The translations under genes were made by a program, and so were the position numbers. The notes under the pieces are model-generated. The model was not told the origin of the DNA, made no database searches, and saw nothing but the letters and a program-made list of their open reading frames with translations. This document shows positions 45,749-58,326 of a stretch of DNA of 64,000 nt, in pieces; within the stretch, counting starts at the first letter, position 1; every line of letters starts with the position of its first letter. The DNA lies in NCBI GenBank assembly GCA_032622095.1, contig CP136067.1:174876556-174940555 (forward strand), given 5' to 3'. This stretch comes from Siphonodentalium dalli (lineage: Eukaryota > Mollusca > Scaphopoda > Gadilida > Siphonodentaliidae).

Positions 45749-48689
45749 TTCATCCAAGAAATTCTCAAAAGCTCGTGAACCTGTTAGATTTCTAAACGAA
45801 TCAAGTGATGATGAATATGTGTTCGCGAATACAAATCTGCAATTGAAGAAAATGAAAGGTCCAAGTGCAAATGTTAAAATATGTGATTCGTCAATTAGTG
45901 TCATGATTGATTCTGGAGCGACTGTGAATCTTATAGATGAATCAACATATAACAATATGATGCCAAAACCGAAGCTGTCCGGAGATGCAAAGAAAATCTA
46001 TGCATACGGATCAGATGTACCATTACCAATAATGGGAACATTCAATTGTGAAGTATATAGCCAAAATTGTAATGTAAATTGCATGTTCAATGTAGTCAAA
46101 GGTCAATTTGGTAATATAATTGGTTGTGAATCTGCGTGTAAATTAGGATTTATTACAATTTGCAATGTGAATAATATTCAAACTTCAAGAATTGATCAAT
46201 TGATTGATGAATATGCATGTGTTTTTGAAGGCATGGGCAAATTCAATGGCCCACCAATTGTTCTACATGTTGATAAGAGTGTCACACCCATTGCTCAACC
46301 GCATCGTCGTATTCCATTCCATTTACGGAAGAAAATTGAGATAGAATTAAATTCACTCATCGAGAATGACATAATTGAAAAAACTGAAGGTCCCACACCT
46401 TGGGTATCTCCAATTGTGGCTGTGCCTAAGAAAAACTCCAATGATGTCAGAATTTGTGTAGATATGAGACTACCAAATACTGCTATCAAAAGAGAAAGGC
46501 ACATTACTCCAACAATTGAAGATATTTTAGCTAAACTCAGTGGAGCTAAAGTATTTAGCCGTTGTGATTTAGTAAAAGGGTACCATCAACTGGAACTCCA
46601 CCCAGATTCAAGGTATCTAACTACTTTTTCATCACATGTTGGACTATTTAGGTACAAGCGCCTAAATTTCGGGGTCACAAGTGCAGCGGAACAGTTTCAA
46701 AATGTCATTCGTCAACAAATTCAGAGTGTTCCCAACGCCATTAATATCAGCGACGATATTTTGATATTCGGGAAATCTCAGTCAGAACACGACGATGCAC
46801 TTGAACAAATTCTCAAATGTTTGAAATCAAGTAATCTGACACTCAACAGAACCAAATGCCAATTTAACAATTCTAAATTGGAATTTTTTGGTCACGTATT
46901 TTCATCAGAAGTCGTACAGCCAGACCCACAGAAAATTTCATCAATTGAGAATGTTGACATACCAAAGAATGCAAGTGCCGTGAAATCTTTCCTTGGTATG
47001 GCAAGTTATTGTTCAAGGTTCATTCCAAATTTTGCTACACTAAATGCCCCTTTAAGGGAACTCACAAAGAAAAGTTCGAAATTCGTATGGACTGATGTAC
47101 AGCAAAGCTCATTTGATGCTATCAAGAATTCATTAGTGTCAGACAGAGTTATGACGTATTTCAATCCCAAATTTCAAACTGAATTAACAGTAGACGCTAG
47201 TCCGGTTGGAATTTCAGCAATTTTAGCACAACGCAAATCTGATTCGGAATCGCCAAAGATAGTTGCTTATGCTAGTCGTAGTTTAACTACAGTAGAACAG
47301 AAGTACAGTCAAATAGAGAAAGAAGGCTTAGCTATTGTTTGGGGATGTAATCATTTCCATTTATACATTTATGGTGCAGATACATTTACAATTTTCACCG
47401 ACCAGAAAGCCTTGAAATTGATTTATGGAAATCCAAAATCTAAACCATGTGCTAGAATAGAACGTTGGGGATTACAATTGCAACAGTATAATTTCAAGAT
47501 TATTCACAGATCTGGCAAGGACAATAATCCAGCCGATTTTATGTCACGCCATCCTGTGAAAACCGAGAAAAGTTCTCAAATGTCTAAAGCTGAAAATTAT
47601 GTAAATCTCATAAGTTCTCACTCAGTTCCCAAAGCAATGTCATTAGAGGAAATACGGAATGAAAACTTGAATGATGCTACAATGCAGAAGTTGATATACT
47701 TAGTTAGTAATAATTGCTGGAATGAAATAGAAACAATTTCAGACTCGCAGTTAAGTACTGATGATTTGAAGTCGTTTTACAATGTGAAAGATGAGTTGAG
47801 TATATCTGATAACATAGTTTTACGTGGTACAAAGCTAGTTATTCCTGAGAAACTCACAAGTAGAGTACTGTCAATTTGCCACGAAGGTCATTTCGGTTTG
47901 GTAAAAACCAAACAATTGCTGAGAGAGAAAGTGTGGTTTCCCAGAATTGATTCAATGGTTGAAAAGCTGATTAAGGCTTGCACTCTGTGTCAAGTAACTT
48001 CCACGAAATCACCTCTTGAACCATTAATCATGACTGAGCTACCACGAGAGGTATGGTCAGATATTGCAGTTGATCTATATGGACCATTACCCAATGGTGA
48101 ATACATTCTTGTTGTAATGGATGAATATTCTCGTTTTCCTGAAATTGATTTTGTGAAATCCACATCTGCCATTGCTATTATTCCAAAGTTGGACAAAATG
48201 TTCTCAACATTAGGAATCCCTCAAGTTCTTAAAAGTGATAATGGAAGTCCATTTAACAGTTCACAATTTGCTAATTTTGCAGCAAATTTGGGGTTTGTGC
48301 ATAGGAAAGTTACTCCTTATTGGCCAAAGGCTAATGGCACTGTGGAAAGATTCATGAAAACAATTGGAAAACGTGTGAAAATCGCATACACTGAAGCGAA
48401 ATGTTACAAGCAAGAGTTATTTATTTTTCTTCGGAATTATAGATCTGCACCTCACTCATCGACTGGCAAACCTCCAAATGAATTAATGTTTGGAAGAGTC
48501 ATTCGAACAAAACTGCCTCATGTTGCGCCCAAAGTTTCTGATGCAGAGGTGAGGAAATATGATTCCAAAGAAAAAGATAAAATGAAGAAATTTTCAGACA
48601 AACGGAATCGTGCTAAAATATCATGTATAAAAGTTGGTGATTCTGTCAGTCTTAAACCAAAAGAAGGGGAAGATTGTTCCAAATTTTGA
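45720..48689 (+). CDS. pol: pol, Gypsy copy 3 (longest intact frame)
   Basis: The frame is open from 45513, and about its first 69 codons overlap gag, so translation probably enters by a +1 shift near 45720. Numbering from 45513: protease DSG at 133-135; RT first Asp 352 (CDLVKGYHQ) and ISDD with Asp 414/415; RNase H Asp 561, Glu 604, Asp 630, Asp 675; integrase zinc finger His 790, His 793, Cys 823, Cys 826; integrase catalytic Asp 854, Asp 909, Glu 945 (D,D35E spacing). The order PR-RT-RH-IN defines Ty3/Gypsy. It stops at 48687-48689 (1058 codons) before the usual C-terminal module, which continues in another frame (48634-48945). Confidence 0.95.
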   Translation, partial: VKNTRKSSSNSSKKFSKAREPVRFLNESSDDEYVFANTNLQLKKMKGPSANVKICDSSISVMIDSGATVNLIDESTYNNMMPKPKLSGDAKKIYAYGSDVPLPIMGTFNCEVYSQNCNVNCMFNVVKGQFGNIIGCESACKLGFITICNVNNIQTSRIDQLIDEYACVFEGMGKFNGPPIVLHVDKSVTPIAQPHRRIPFHLRKKIEIELNSLIENDIIEKTEGPTPWVSPIVAVPKKNSNDVRICVDMRLPNTAIKRERHITPTIEDILAKLSGAKVFSRCDLVKGYHQLELHPDSRYLTTFSSHVGLFRYKRLNFGVTSAAEQFQNVIRQQIQSVPNAINISDDILIFGKSQSEHDDALEQILKCLKSSNLTLNRTKCQFNNSKLEFFGHVFSSEVVQPDPQKISSIENVDIPKNASAVKSFLGMASYCSRFIPNFATLNAPLRELTKKSSKFVWTDVQQSSFDAIKNSLVSDRVMTYFNPKFQTELTVDASPVGISAILAQRKSDSESPKIVAYASRSLTTVEQKYSQIEKEGLAIVWGCNHFHLYIYGADTFTIFTDQKALKLIYGNPKSKPCARIERWGLQLQQYNFKIIHRSGKDNNPADFMSRHPVKTEKSSQMSKAENYVNLISSHSVPKAMSLEEIRNENLNDATMQKLIYLVSNNCWNEIETISDSQLSTDDLKSFYNVKDELSISDNIVLRGTKLVIPEKLTSRVLSICHEGHFGLVKTKQLLREKVWFPRIDSMVEKLIKACTLCQVTSTKSPLEPLIMTELPREVWSDIAVDLYGPLPNGEYILVVMDEYSRFPEIDFVKSTSAIAIIPKLDKMFSTLGIPQVLKSDNGSPFNSSQFANFAANLGFVHRKVTPYWPKANGTVERFMKTIGKRVKIAYTEAKCYKQELFIFLRNYRSAPHSSTGKPPNELMFGRVIRTKLPHVAPKVSDAEVRKYDSKEKDKMKKFSDKRNRAKISCIKVGDSVSLKPKEGEDCSKF

Positions 48690-48945
48690 TCCAAATCCGT
48701 ACAAAGTTATCAAAGTTAAGGGTTCCATGGTAACTGCTCAAAATTCTAAACACAGCATTTGTAGAAATGTATCTCATTTCAAAGTGGTGATATTTCCCAT
48801 TCAATTAGATATTGTTTCTGAAGATGAATTTGAATTTGAGGAAGTCCCAACTGCACAAGCTGAGCCAGCTCAGAATTTTGATAACGACAGAAGATATCCT
48901 ACACGTACAAGAACAAAACCCAGACGCCTCATTGAGGACATGTGA
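48634..48945 (+). pseudogene. displaced C-terminal pol segment, Gypsy copy 3
   Basis: A 103-codon frame, +1 relative to pol, reads FDPNPYKVIKVKGSMVTAQ and then RNVSHFKVV. This resembles the tail after the integrase core in related Gypsy pol proteins. The same displacement is present in copies 1 (30980-31291) and 2 (39809-40120), so it predates the amplification. It might instead be expressed by a second frameshift, for which I see no signal. Confidence 0.7.
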
Positions 48946-48996
48946 ATTTGTATGATAAGTTCTGTTAAACTTTATTATTACAAAGTCCGGGGGAAA

Positions 48997-49287
48997 TGTA
49001 ATATCCATAACATTTCATGTTATATATTTATTGTGTATTATTATTCGATGTACGTCGACCTTAAGAATGTGTATCTCTGGTCAGTTACGATTGAATAGAT
49101 AACCACTCGTTGCATGAACTCATTATGTCTCACTCCACGATCGGTTCGTTGATTGTTGTGAGTGAATAGCACGATGTGTCCCTCCGCTAGGATAGTTCGT
49201 ATTATATTGTGACTTTTAATAAATTCATCGAACCAGTCAGTTGTGTGTTATCTTATTCTATATTGTGTCATATTGCTGGCCATCACA
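48997..49287 (+). repeat. 3' LTR, Gypsy copy 3
   Basis: 291 bp. Carries A at 49189 and a private T at about 49146 (GGTTCG for GGTCCG). Confidence 0.97.
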
Positions 49288-49896
49288 CATGGTGAGGTGA
49301 ATTGGTACAAATAGTGACTGTGTGACCATGAATGTTGTGTATGGGTATACAGTGAGTGGCTGAGTTGTCTTGAGTGAGGAATATATTCAAGCCTGACATG
49401 TGTGCGGGGCATTGGTACATTAAAAGGATTGTTTAGCCATTGGTGATGTGTATATGTACATCCAGAGTTACTGTATGGTTACTGTTGCAGTGTATATGCA
49501 TATCTTGAGTGGATATATGGGCATACGTGTGGCAAATATATATACAGGGGGTGATTGTATGACCAATGGTGATGCGAATAGGTGTACAAGAAGTGACTAT
49601 GATCACGAATGTGGTGAATATGTATACAGGAAGTGACTATATGGTCATGGGTGAAGTGTGGGACTTTACCTGGTGTGCCTGAATGGTGACACGTGGCTGT
49701 ATAGTCATCTATGTGGTTTACGGGTAAACCCAAGTATGGTTGTATTGTAAATTGTAATGGGTGAGGTGTATGTGTATAAATCGAGTGGCTACATGGTAAT
49801 TTGTGTGGTGTTTATGTATATGATTGTATGGTCATGGATGAGTTGGACCTTTGGTGACTATCACTTTCCATAATAACTCAAGCATATGTTAATCGA
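49288..49896. repeat. degenerate minisatellite, unit 3
   Basis: Collinear with 31634-32240. It differs in a few places, for example GTGATGCG at 49570 for GTGAGGCG, and keeps ATATGGTCATGG as in unit 0. Confidence 0.75.
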
Positions 49897-50251
49897 TTGG
49901 GAGGTAATGTCAGAGAGTTCTTCATCTTGTTGGCCTTTTATATGCACAATGGAGGAAACGGTTTTCATGACATTATTCAATCAACCTTTATGTCAATGGC
50001 CCATAGTTTGATGTTATTAAGCAGTTTTTTCACGAATCTCCTTGTTTTACTTTCTAAAAAACCTTCTGGTCCACATGCCAGTATATTACGCTTGCTATTT
50101 ATCTGTCATTCTAGTGTGCTATGTGTGGGGACGCCTACCGTGATAGACATGTTACCTGGTCTGACAACCTCTCACCCTTAATGGTTCCAGATGTTATTGG
50201 GCCAGAGTAGGCACATACTTATGTCACTCTCAGTTCAGTTTCAGAGGAATT

Positions 50252-50334
50252 GTCGAGGATCGAGGTGAATCGATCCGGGGTCCAAGCGAAACCTCTGGCC
50301 AGTAGTCGAACACGCTAACCACTCGGCCATCACA
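50252..50334 (-). other. tRNA-derived element head, unit 3
   Basis: Same as unit 1 except for the final bases (CACACACCC for CACACTCCC on the plus strand). Confidence 0.55.
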
Positions 50335-50343
50335 CACCCTTGA

Positions 50344-50625
<282 letters not shown>

Positions 50626-53195
50626 ACATGCCGGTGCCGGCCGGTACCGGCCACATTCTGGTTCATACCGGCAGTGCTGGCACCGGCATGCCAACAGTCT
50701 ACCGGCACCGGCCGGTACAGGCGACCCAGTACCAACATGATGGCAAATATTCCGTGCAGGTAGACGGTACCGGCCATATGTAGGCAACAAGCCGGCAATC
50801 CGACGCAAAATCCACCTCGTATTATTTCCGATTAAATCATCACAAATTCACAATACAAGGTTATTTGACACGTTCTGATATTATATAATTCAAAAGTCAT
50901 GAAAAGTTTATGCTTGTTCAGTTTATAGAATGTAATTCGGTGATGGCAGCCTATTCAGGCCGGTGCCGGTGCCGAGTCGGCATGCCGCGATGGTTGCCGA
51001 CAGTCTACCGACACCGGCCGGTACAGGCGACCCAGTACCAACATGATGGCAAATATTCCGTGCACGTAGACGGTACCGGCCATATGTAGGCAACAAGCCG
51101 GCAATCCGACGCAAAATCCACCTCGTATTATTTCAGATTAAATCATCACAAATTCACAATACAAGGTTATTTGACACGTTCTGATATTATATAATTCAAA
51201 AGTCATGAAAAGTTTATGCTTGTTCAGTTTATAGAATGTAATTCGGTGATGGCAGCCTATTCAGGCCGGTGCCGGTGCCGAGTCGGCATGCCGCGATGGT
51301 TGCCGACAGTCTACCGACACCGGCCGGTACAGGCGACCCAGTACCAACATGATGGCAAATATTCCGTGCAGGTAGACGGTACCGGCCATATGTAGGCAAC
51401 AAGCCGGCAATCCGACGCAAAATCCACCTCGTATTATTTCCGATTAAATCATCACAAATTCACAATACAAGGTTATTTGACACGTTCTGATATTATATAA
51501 TTCAAAAGTCATGAAAAGTTTATGCTTGTTCAGTTTATAGAATGTAATTCGGTGATGGCAGCCTATTCAGGCCGGTGCCGGTGCCGAGTCGGCATGCCGC
51601 GATGGTTGCCGACAGTCTACCGACACCGGCCGGTACAGGCGACCCAGTACCAACATGATGGCAAATATTCCGTGCAGGTAGACGGTACCGGCCATATATG
51701 CAGGCAACAAGTCGGCAATCCGACGCAAAATCCACCTCGTATTATTTCCGATTAAATCATCACAAATTCACAATACAAGGTTATTTGACACGTTCTGATA
51801 TTATATAATTCAAAAGTTATGAAAAGTTTATGCTTGTTCAGTTTATAGAATGTAATTCGGTGATGGCAGCCTATTCAGGCCGGTGCCGGTGCCGAGTCGG
51901 CATGCCGCGATGGTTGCCGACAGTCAGTCGGTATCGTCCGGCACAGGCAAACCAGTACCAACATGATGGCAAATATTTCGTGCAGGTAGTCGGTACCGGC
52001 CATATGTAGGCAACAAGCCGGCAATCCGACGCAAAATCCACCTCGTATTATTTCCAATTAAATCATCACAAATTCACAATACAAGGTTATTTGACACGTT
52101 CTGATATTATATAATTCAAAAGTTATGAAAAGTTTATGCTTGTTCAGTTTATAGAATGTAATTCGGTGATGGCAGCCTATTCAGGCCGGTGCCGGTGCCG
52201 AGTCGGCATGCCGCGATGGTTGCCGACAGTCAGTCGGTACCGTCCGGCACAGGCAAACCAGGACCAACATGATGGCAAATATTTCGTGCAGGTAGTCGGT
52301 ACCGGCCATATGTAGGCAACAAGCCGGCAATCCGACGCAAAATCCACCTCGTATTATTTCCGATTAAATCATCACAAATTCACAATACAAGGTTATTTGA
52401 CACGTTCTGATATTATATAATTCAAAAGTCATGAAAAGTTTATGCTTGTTCAGTTTATAGAATGTAATTCGGTGATGGCAGCCTATTCAGGCCGGTGCCG
52501 GTGCCGAGTCGGCATGCCGCGATGGTTGCCGACAGTCAGTCGGTACCGTCCGGCACAGGCAAACCAGTACCAACATGATGGCAAATATTTCGTGCAGGTA
52601 GTCGGTACCGGCCATATGTAGGCAACAAAAATCCACCTCGTATTATTTCCGATTAAATCATCACAAATTCACAATACAAGGTTATTTGACACGTTCTGAT
52701 ATTATATAATTCAAAAGTCATGGAAAGTTTATACTTGTTCAGTTTATAGAATGTAATACGGTGATGGTAGCCTATTCAGGCCGGTGCCGGTGCCGAGTCG
52801 GCATGCCGCGATGGTTGCCGGCAGTCAGTCGGTACCGTCCGGCACAGGAAACCCATGCAGTACCAACATGATGGCAAAGGGTTCGTGCAGGTGGTCGATA
52901 CCGGCCATATGTATAGGCAAAAAGCCGGCAATCAAAAAAAAAAAAATCCACCTCGTATTATTTCCGATTAAATCACCACAATACAACGCGATTTGAAATA
53001 TTCTGTCATAAAATCATTCAAAAGTCATAACAAGTTTATACTTATTCATTTTATAAAATGTAATAAGGTGAGGTAGCCTATTCAGGCCGGTGCCGCGCGG
53101 TGTCGAGTCGGCATGCCGTGAAGTTTACCAGCAGTCAGTCGGTATCGGTCGGCGCAGGCAACCCAGTACCAACATGATGGCAAATATTTCGCCAC
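50626..53195. repeat. 306-bp satellite array
   Basis: About eight copies with a 306-bp period in the left part (boundaries near 50940, 51246, 51552, 51858, 52164, 52470, 52762, 53067). Each unit has a GC-rich half (GCCGGTGCCGGTGCCGAGTC, CGGTACCGGCC) and an AT-rich half (CGTATTATTTCCGATTAAAT, GATATTATATAATTC). Copies up to about 51857 read GTCTACCGACACCGG; later copies read GTCAGTCGGTACCG. Divergence and length change increase to the right. ORFs on both strands are repeat artefacts. Confidence 0.92.
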
Positions 53196-53570
53196 TATCT
53201 CAGACGATTTTCTTCCTTTTTTCCACCCCAAACTCAAACTATGTTATATATCTCAAATTCTCATTAAAAAAAATATTATTTGCAACCCTTCACATCTGGG
53301 AACAATGATTGATACACGTGGTACTTTAATGGCTATTTACTGGTGATATTTGTTCATCGATAAAGTTTCTGACTTCCAATTTCAAAAGAAAATAACTAAA
53401 CATTCATCATCTTTTTGTTAATTCTAGTGAATGTGGAACTTTAAATTACAAACTATAGCGATCAGTGTCAATCAATTCTTGGCCTGAATCGGAAATTATT
53501 TGGTATAAACAATATTTTATTCTAGCTCTAACATATACGTGAAAATATAATAATTACATTATGAGAATTA
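53196..53570. other. unassigned AT-rich stretch
   Basis: No gene or repeat recognised between the satellite and the next duplication. Confidence 0.3.
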
Positions 53571-53577
53571 TTTGGGT

Positions 53578-54195
53578 TTGTGAAGTTGGATCGAAGTTCG
53601 AAATTCGGTGGAGATTCGAGTGAAGTTGGATCGAAGTTCGAAATTCGGTGGAGATTCGCGTAAAGTTCAACCCCGTTTTTGTTGCCTCAAGTTTATTGTT
53701 GTGTTCCAATTCATGCTCCCCTGCTCGAATTTTGGGTCAAAAGTGCATGATTGTTTCACTTTTTCTGAGACAGTGCATGCTGGACTTAGAAAATTTCGCC
53801 TTCAATATTAATGTGCCGAATGGAAGTGGCACTGTTTATGGCTAGATCGAGCTGAAACTTGGTATTTTTTATACTTTCCATAAGAGAATCCGGCAAACTA
53901 ACGCTCAGCTTCGAGAAATTACTCGATCTATAGGTTTGAATTTCAATCTGGGCGAATTTCGGTCTGGATCGAAATTCGGTGGAGATTCAACCACTTATTT
54001 TTTTGCCTCAAGTTAAATTCTTTGTTGTGATTTAATTCGTACCGGTACTCTCCTACCCAAATTTTGGGTCAAAGGTGATTGTTTTCACTTTTTCTGAGAT
54101 AGTGCTGGACTTAGAAAATTTCGCCACGACGCTGGACTTCGAAAATTTCGCCTTCCATATTAAGGTGGCGAAGGGAATTTTTAAGTGGCACTGTT
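53578..54195. repeat. local duplications
   Basis: GTGAAGTTGGATCGAAGTTC plus the following 22 bases is repeated twice at 53580-53662. A larger, diverged duplication then pairs 53660-53845 with 53990-54195 (shared words TTGCCTCAAGTT, ATTTTGGGTCAAA, CTTTTTCTGAGA, GAAAATTTCGCCTTC, GTGGCACTGTTTATG). Overlapping 65-67 codon ORFs have no domain. Confidence 0.6.
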
Positions 54196-54507
54196 TATGT
54201 CCATAATTATATAGGTGCTGGCGAAGCTGGTTCTAATCTCAGCAGGCGTGGATTCGTGATCCGCGCACAGTGAAGATATCCGCATTCGTGTATCTGGGCA
54301 AGTTTGTCAGCTGATTTCCAGTGGGGAAACATATATTATGGCGTCGATTAAATGTTTTGTGGTGCGGAAGTGTAATGGGGTGGTGCCCGCGGTATGCTCG
54401 AAAACTGTGACTGATTTAGACTAAACTTATATATAGTCATCACTTTAACTGTATACAGATAATCCGATCATATATGGTGGTTAAAAGCCCGAGGTGGTGA
54501 CTGTCTT

Positions 54508-54605
54508 ACCCCCCCCCCCCACCCCCGCGCTCTCTCTCTCTCTCTCCCACTCCCTGTGTGTGTGTGTCTGTCTCTCTCCCTCTCTTTCTCTGTCGCTTTC
54601 TGGAT
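54508..54605. repeat. poly-C / CT / GT microsatellite
   Basis: A run of C followed by ACCCCCGCG, then (CT)n, (GT)n and (CT)n blocks. Confidence 0.9.
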
Positions 54606-56085
54606 TGTTATATAATATACATGTATAGTTAATTCGGTACGATGTTTCTAATCATAGAACAATAAAGAGCGTTACTTGGTATACAATAATTTCCGATTAA
54701 AAAAAAATAATAATAATAAATAATTGGAAATTATTCAGCTTACAAATTTATCCCAGTTATTTATATTGACATTTTCACTGGTATGCCTATTTATATGCGT
54801 GTACATATCGACATTAAGTTATCATCCCTCTAATAGTCTCACCCCAACGGTTAGAAACCGCATGCATGTCACACAGTTGAATAATTATGAAATAACTGTT
54901 TTTAAATCTTTCAAATTCAAAAATTGTGGGTGTCTCACCTCAACTTTATCAACAATTGGAAACTTCATGCCAAATATTTCTGACAGATATTTTCAATTGA
55001 TATTATTGTTTGATTTTTGAACCAATTGGTAGAATATTGATGGAAATAACAATATTAGTGTGGAACGTTTGTAAATATTGCACATCTCGCCAGTCACAAG
55101 TGAATTCATGTCTTAGATATCAAAGCATAGCACATCAATCTGTTTGATTCACCAAATTTATACAAAGGAATTAATTGTTAATTGTCAAAAATGTGGTGGT
55201 AATTGTTTTTAACACATTGCCAGGTGAGATAAGCTTATCTTTGTAGTATCTGCTTAAATTGGCCGCGCTCGTTAATCCTTCTCATCTTCCGACTTTAATT
55301 ATATCACACCCAGCGAATAGGACATGGATGTTAAGTTTACGCCCCGAAGCCCCACCATGGGCGGATAATTCGAGCTCATTGGACACTTCCGTGATTATGG
55401 GGTGACAATAATCCAACAACAACAATGTAATATATATATATATGAGAAATGGTGGACATAGAATTAAATCTAATATATAGTTCAGTGTTGAGTTCTACTT
55501 CATACATTCAGAGATTCTCAACGTCCAAAAGGTTAGTACATATATAACACTTATTAACACATGCATCTTATATATGAAATTTGACTTTTTAAAGTTACAT
55601 TAAGTTTATCATTCAAAGTTTCAATATGTTCACATTGCATGTTTCTTAATTGCTTTTAGAGCTTGTCGTTTGATTTGATGCCATATATATGTAGCATAAT
55701 TCCAAATTTCACCTGTATTGATCAATTTAATTCCAATTAATAACTGACATGATGATAGGACGGTCATAAATAAGTTTTTCGCTTGCCATAATTATATACA
55801 AAATGACAAAGTAATTCATATCAATTATAAAATAGCTAGGCATCACGCATAATCCATATGATCTATATACCGAAAGCTATCACAAACTTGAGAAATTGAG
55901 AACGTTCTACCTTCTTTAGTAGACATATTATATTTTTTTTATAAAAATAAGTTGGGATTGCGATATACTGAATTTTCGGCTAAGAATTCCGAAGAAAACA
56001 ATCTTATAGTTATACACATTGGAGTCATTTGATATGATATAATAAATATGAAACAATGCGTACCGGTACGTGTTTTCAAGGGTAC
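54606..56085. other. unassigned AT-rich stretch
   Basis: Very AT-rich, with ATATATATAT runs near 55431. An ORF of 98 codons (54724-55020) has no ATG-supported gene context or domain. Nothing else recognised. Confidence 0.35.
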
Positions 56086-56089
56086 ACAT

Positions 56090-56742
56090 TCACAACACAC
56101 CTACGCTAATCCAATCAGAAGGTGAATTGAAAGCGAGGCCGAAGCGAAAAAAATCTTTGGCGAATTTTGTTGAAATTATCTCTCAACAAAACTTATCATT
56201 CATTATGGATCTCATAACACAGTTTATCCACAAAAGCTTCGCATTCCAATGCAATGGTAACTATCGTACAAATTGTCAAATTGCGAAGATATTTAATTAC
56301 ACGCTATTTGCACAAAATAGCATTGATTGCTTTGTTTACTTTGATTTGAAAGTTTCATGAAATTCATCGGCTGTCAATGTCATTCATTCAATCGAATGAC
56401 CATGACGGACACAAAAGCTTCGCATTCCGATGCAGTGCCAATGGTAACTATTATAGTACGAAGATATTTAATTCCACACTACAATGTATTTGTTTTTGTT
56501 TACTTTTGAAAGTTTGTCGAGCGCAGTCAGTGTCAATCAGTTTTCAAATTCGCTTTCCGATGCAATGAACATACGTTACATAGTGTCAGGATATTTAATT
56601 CCACGATATTTGCAAAAAATATTTACATGTACTTTCTGTCCACCGCTGTCATTCAATCAATCGAATGACCATAAAACTAATAAAATATTCGCATTCCAAT
56701 GCAATGGCAACTATCGTACATAGTGTGAAGATATTTAATTCC
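56090..56742. repeat. degenerate repeat, about 180 bp
   Basis: AAAAGCTTCGCATTCC, GCAATGGTAACTAT, GAAGATATTTAATTCCA and CATTCAATCAATCGAATGAC recur three to four times between 56220 and 56740. ORFs of 63-96 codons follow the repeat. Confidence 0.6.
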
Positions 56743-56745
56743 ATA

Positions 56746-58326
56746 CCCCGCTCGACAAAACAAGTGTCCATTGGCACCGCGGTGTATTTGCCGTTCGGCC
56801 GCGGTGTCAGCGTTTGTAACTGCGGTTGAGCACCGCGACCAACAGGTCTGGCAAATGTGAGAATACAGCTACAATAGCTGTATTCAGCTAACCTGGCTGT
56901 ATTCAGCTATATATTATACTCTCAAACCGGCTGTTTTTCGATAATAAACTAGAAGCGCTAATTTGCGCATCAAAATTAGGCTACCCTATTCTCCGGCCAC
57001 CCTCAACCAAATCAAAATCGTCGCTTGTGTTCTGACAAAGTGTTGCCTTTTGTCGGCACGGCGATGGTGATTATGACTTTATGTGTGAAAACTTACTACG
57101 GCGGTCGATGTCGGTCATAACGGTTAATAACTCTCTTATGCAATGCGGAATACCTTGAAAAATACATTAAATACAATATTTATCACCGAAGATGGAACAT
57201 CTTAATCATTCCCGGAAGTATCAATATGATGCTGCTAAAACACAGTTTGGTTGGTGCGTTAAAACAGGTAAAAAGGGGAACATCTCTAGCCAGAGTTTAA
57301 CCGAGCGAGTTCCACTCACTGCTTGAGCTGATTCGCTCCAAAAATACGGAAACGCATACTTGTATGTCGAATTGCGAAAATACAAATACCAATGTTATGT
57401 TTAGTAAGTTTTCACACATTATATATTTTCCCGCCAAAACAGATTGAATAGTTCTGACTCGCTAACGACCAGGACTTCATGTTTGAAATACTTCAGAAAT
57501 TATATAAGTCGCATTTTCATTTCAGTTGTCCCTATGTTGTGCCATACATTTGCAATATGCCGCACAATATCTGTATATACAGTTATGAATAGTTACCAGT
57601 ATCGCTCACAAACCGCTAGTGGTATGTAATTCTAAATGCTTGATATAGGTACACCATTCTAACGCCCCCTACCGGTTTAGCATCGGGAAGAAGTAAACGA
57701 GTGTTTGGGATGAATTTGATCTTTATTTTATAAGTTAGTTAATGAATGCATTTGCAGAAAATAGTCCCCAGAATATTTACTGACATCGACCACCGTAGTA
57801 AGTTTTCACACAAAATCAGAATTGCCGTGTCGACAAAAGGCAACAGTTTGTCAGAACACAAGCGACGATTTTGATTTGGTTGAGGGTGACCGGAGAATAT
57901 GGTAGCCTAATTTTGATGCGCAAATTAGCGCTTCTAGTTTATTATCGAAAAACAGCCGGTTTGAGAGTATAATATATAGCTGAATACAGCTAGGTTAGCT
58001 ATATACAGCTATTGTAGCTGTATTCTCACATTTGCCAGACCTGACCAAAGGCAGGTACACTTGGCCGAACGGCAAGTACACCATGGCCGAAAGGCAACTA
58101 CAACGCGGCCGATTGGCATGTACACCGTGGTTAGATTTCTGGTTTGTAATCATCTTTTTTCAGTTTAATGAACGTACACTGCAGCAACTACACCATGGCC
58201 GAATGGCAAGTACACTGCGGCCCAACTGTAATTATCCGGTGGAGCCGCAGTGTTGTTGCATTTCGGCCGCGGTGGCAATGCTAACCACACCATGGTTAAG
58301 TGGACACTTGTTTTGTCCAGCAGGGT
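56746..58326. mobile_element. 1.58-kb element with long inverted repeats
   Basis: The left arm 56746-57120 and right arm about 57780-58326 are inverted copies: termini GACAAAACAAGTGTCC / GGACACTTGTTTTGTC; inner ACAAAGTGTTGCCTTTTGTC / GACAAAAGGCAACAGTTTGT; AAACCGGCTGTTTTTCG and its inverse. TA flanks both ends. The right arm is longer because of repeats of CACCATGGCCGAA / GGCAAGTACAC. The 660-bp loop has no recognised transposase. Confidence 0.7.

Larger units (their letters stand above)
44565..49287 (+). mobile_element. Ty3/Gypsy LTR retrotransposon, copy 3
   Basis: 4723 bp, with the same flanks as copies 1 and 2. It is the only copy with gag and the main pol frame uninterrupted. Confidence 0.95.
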
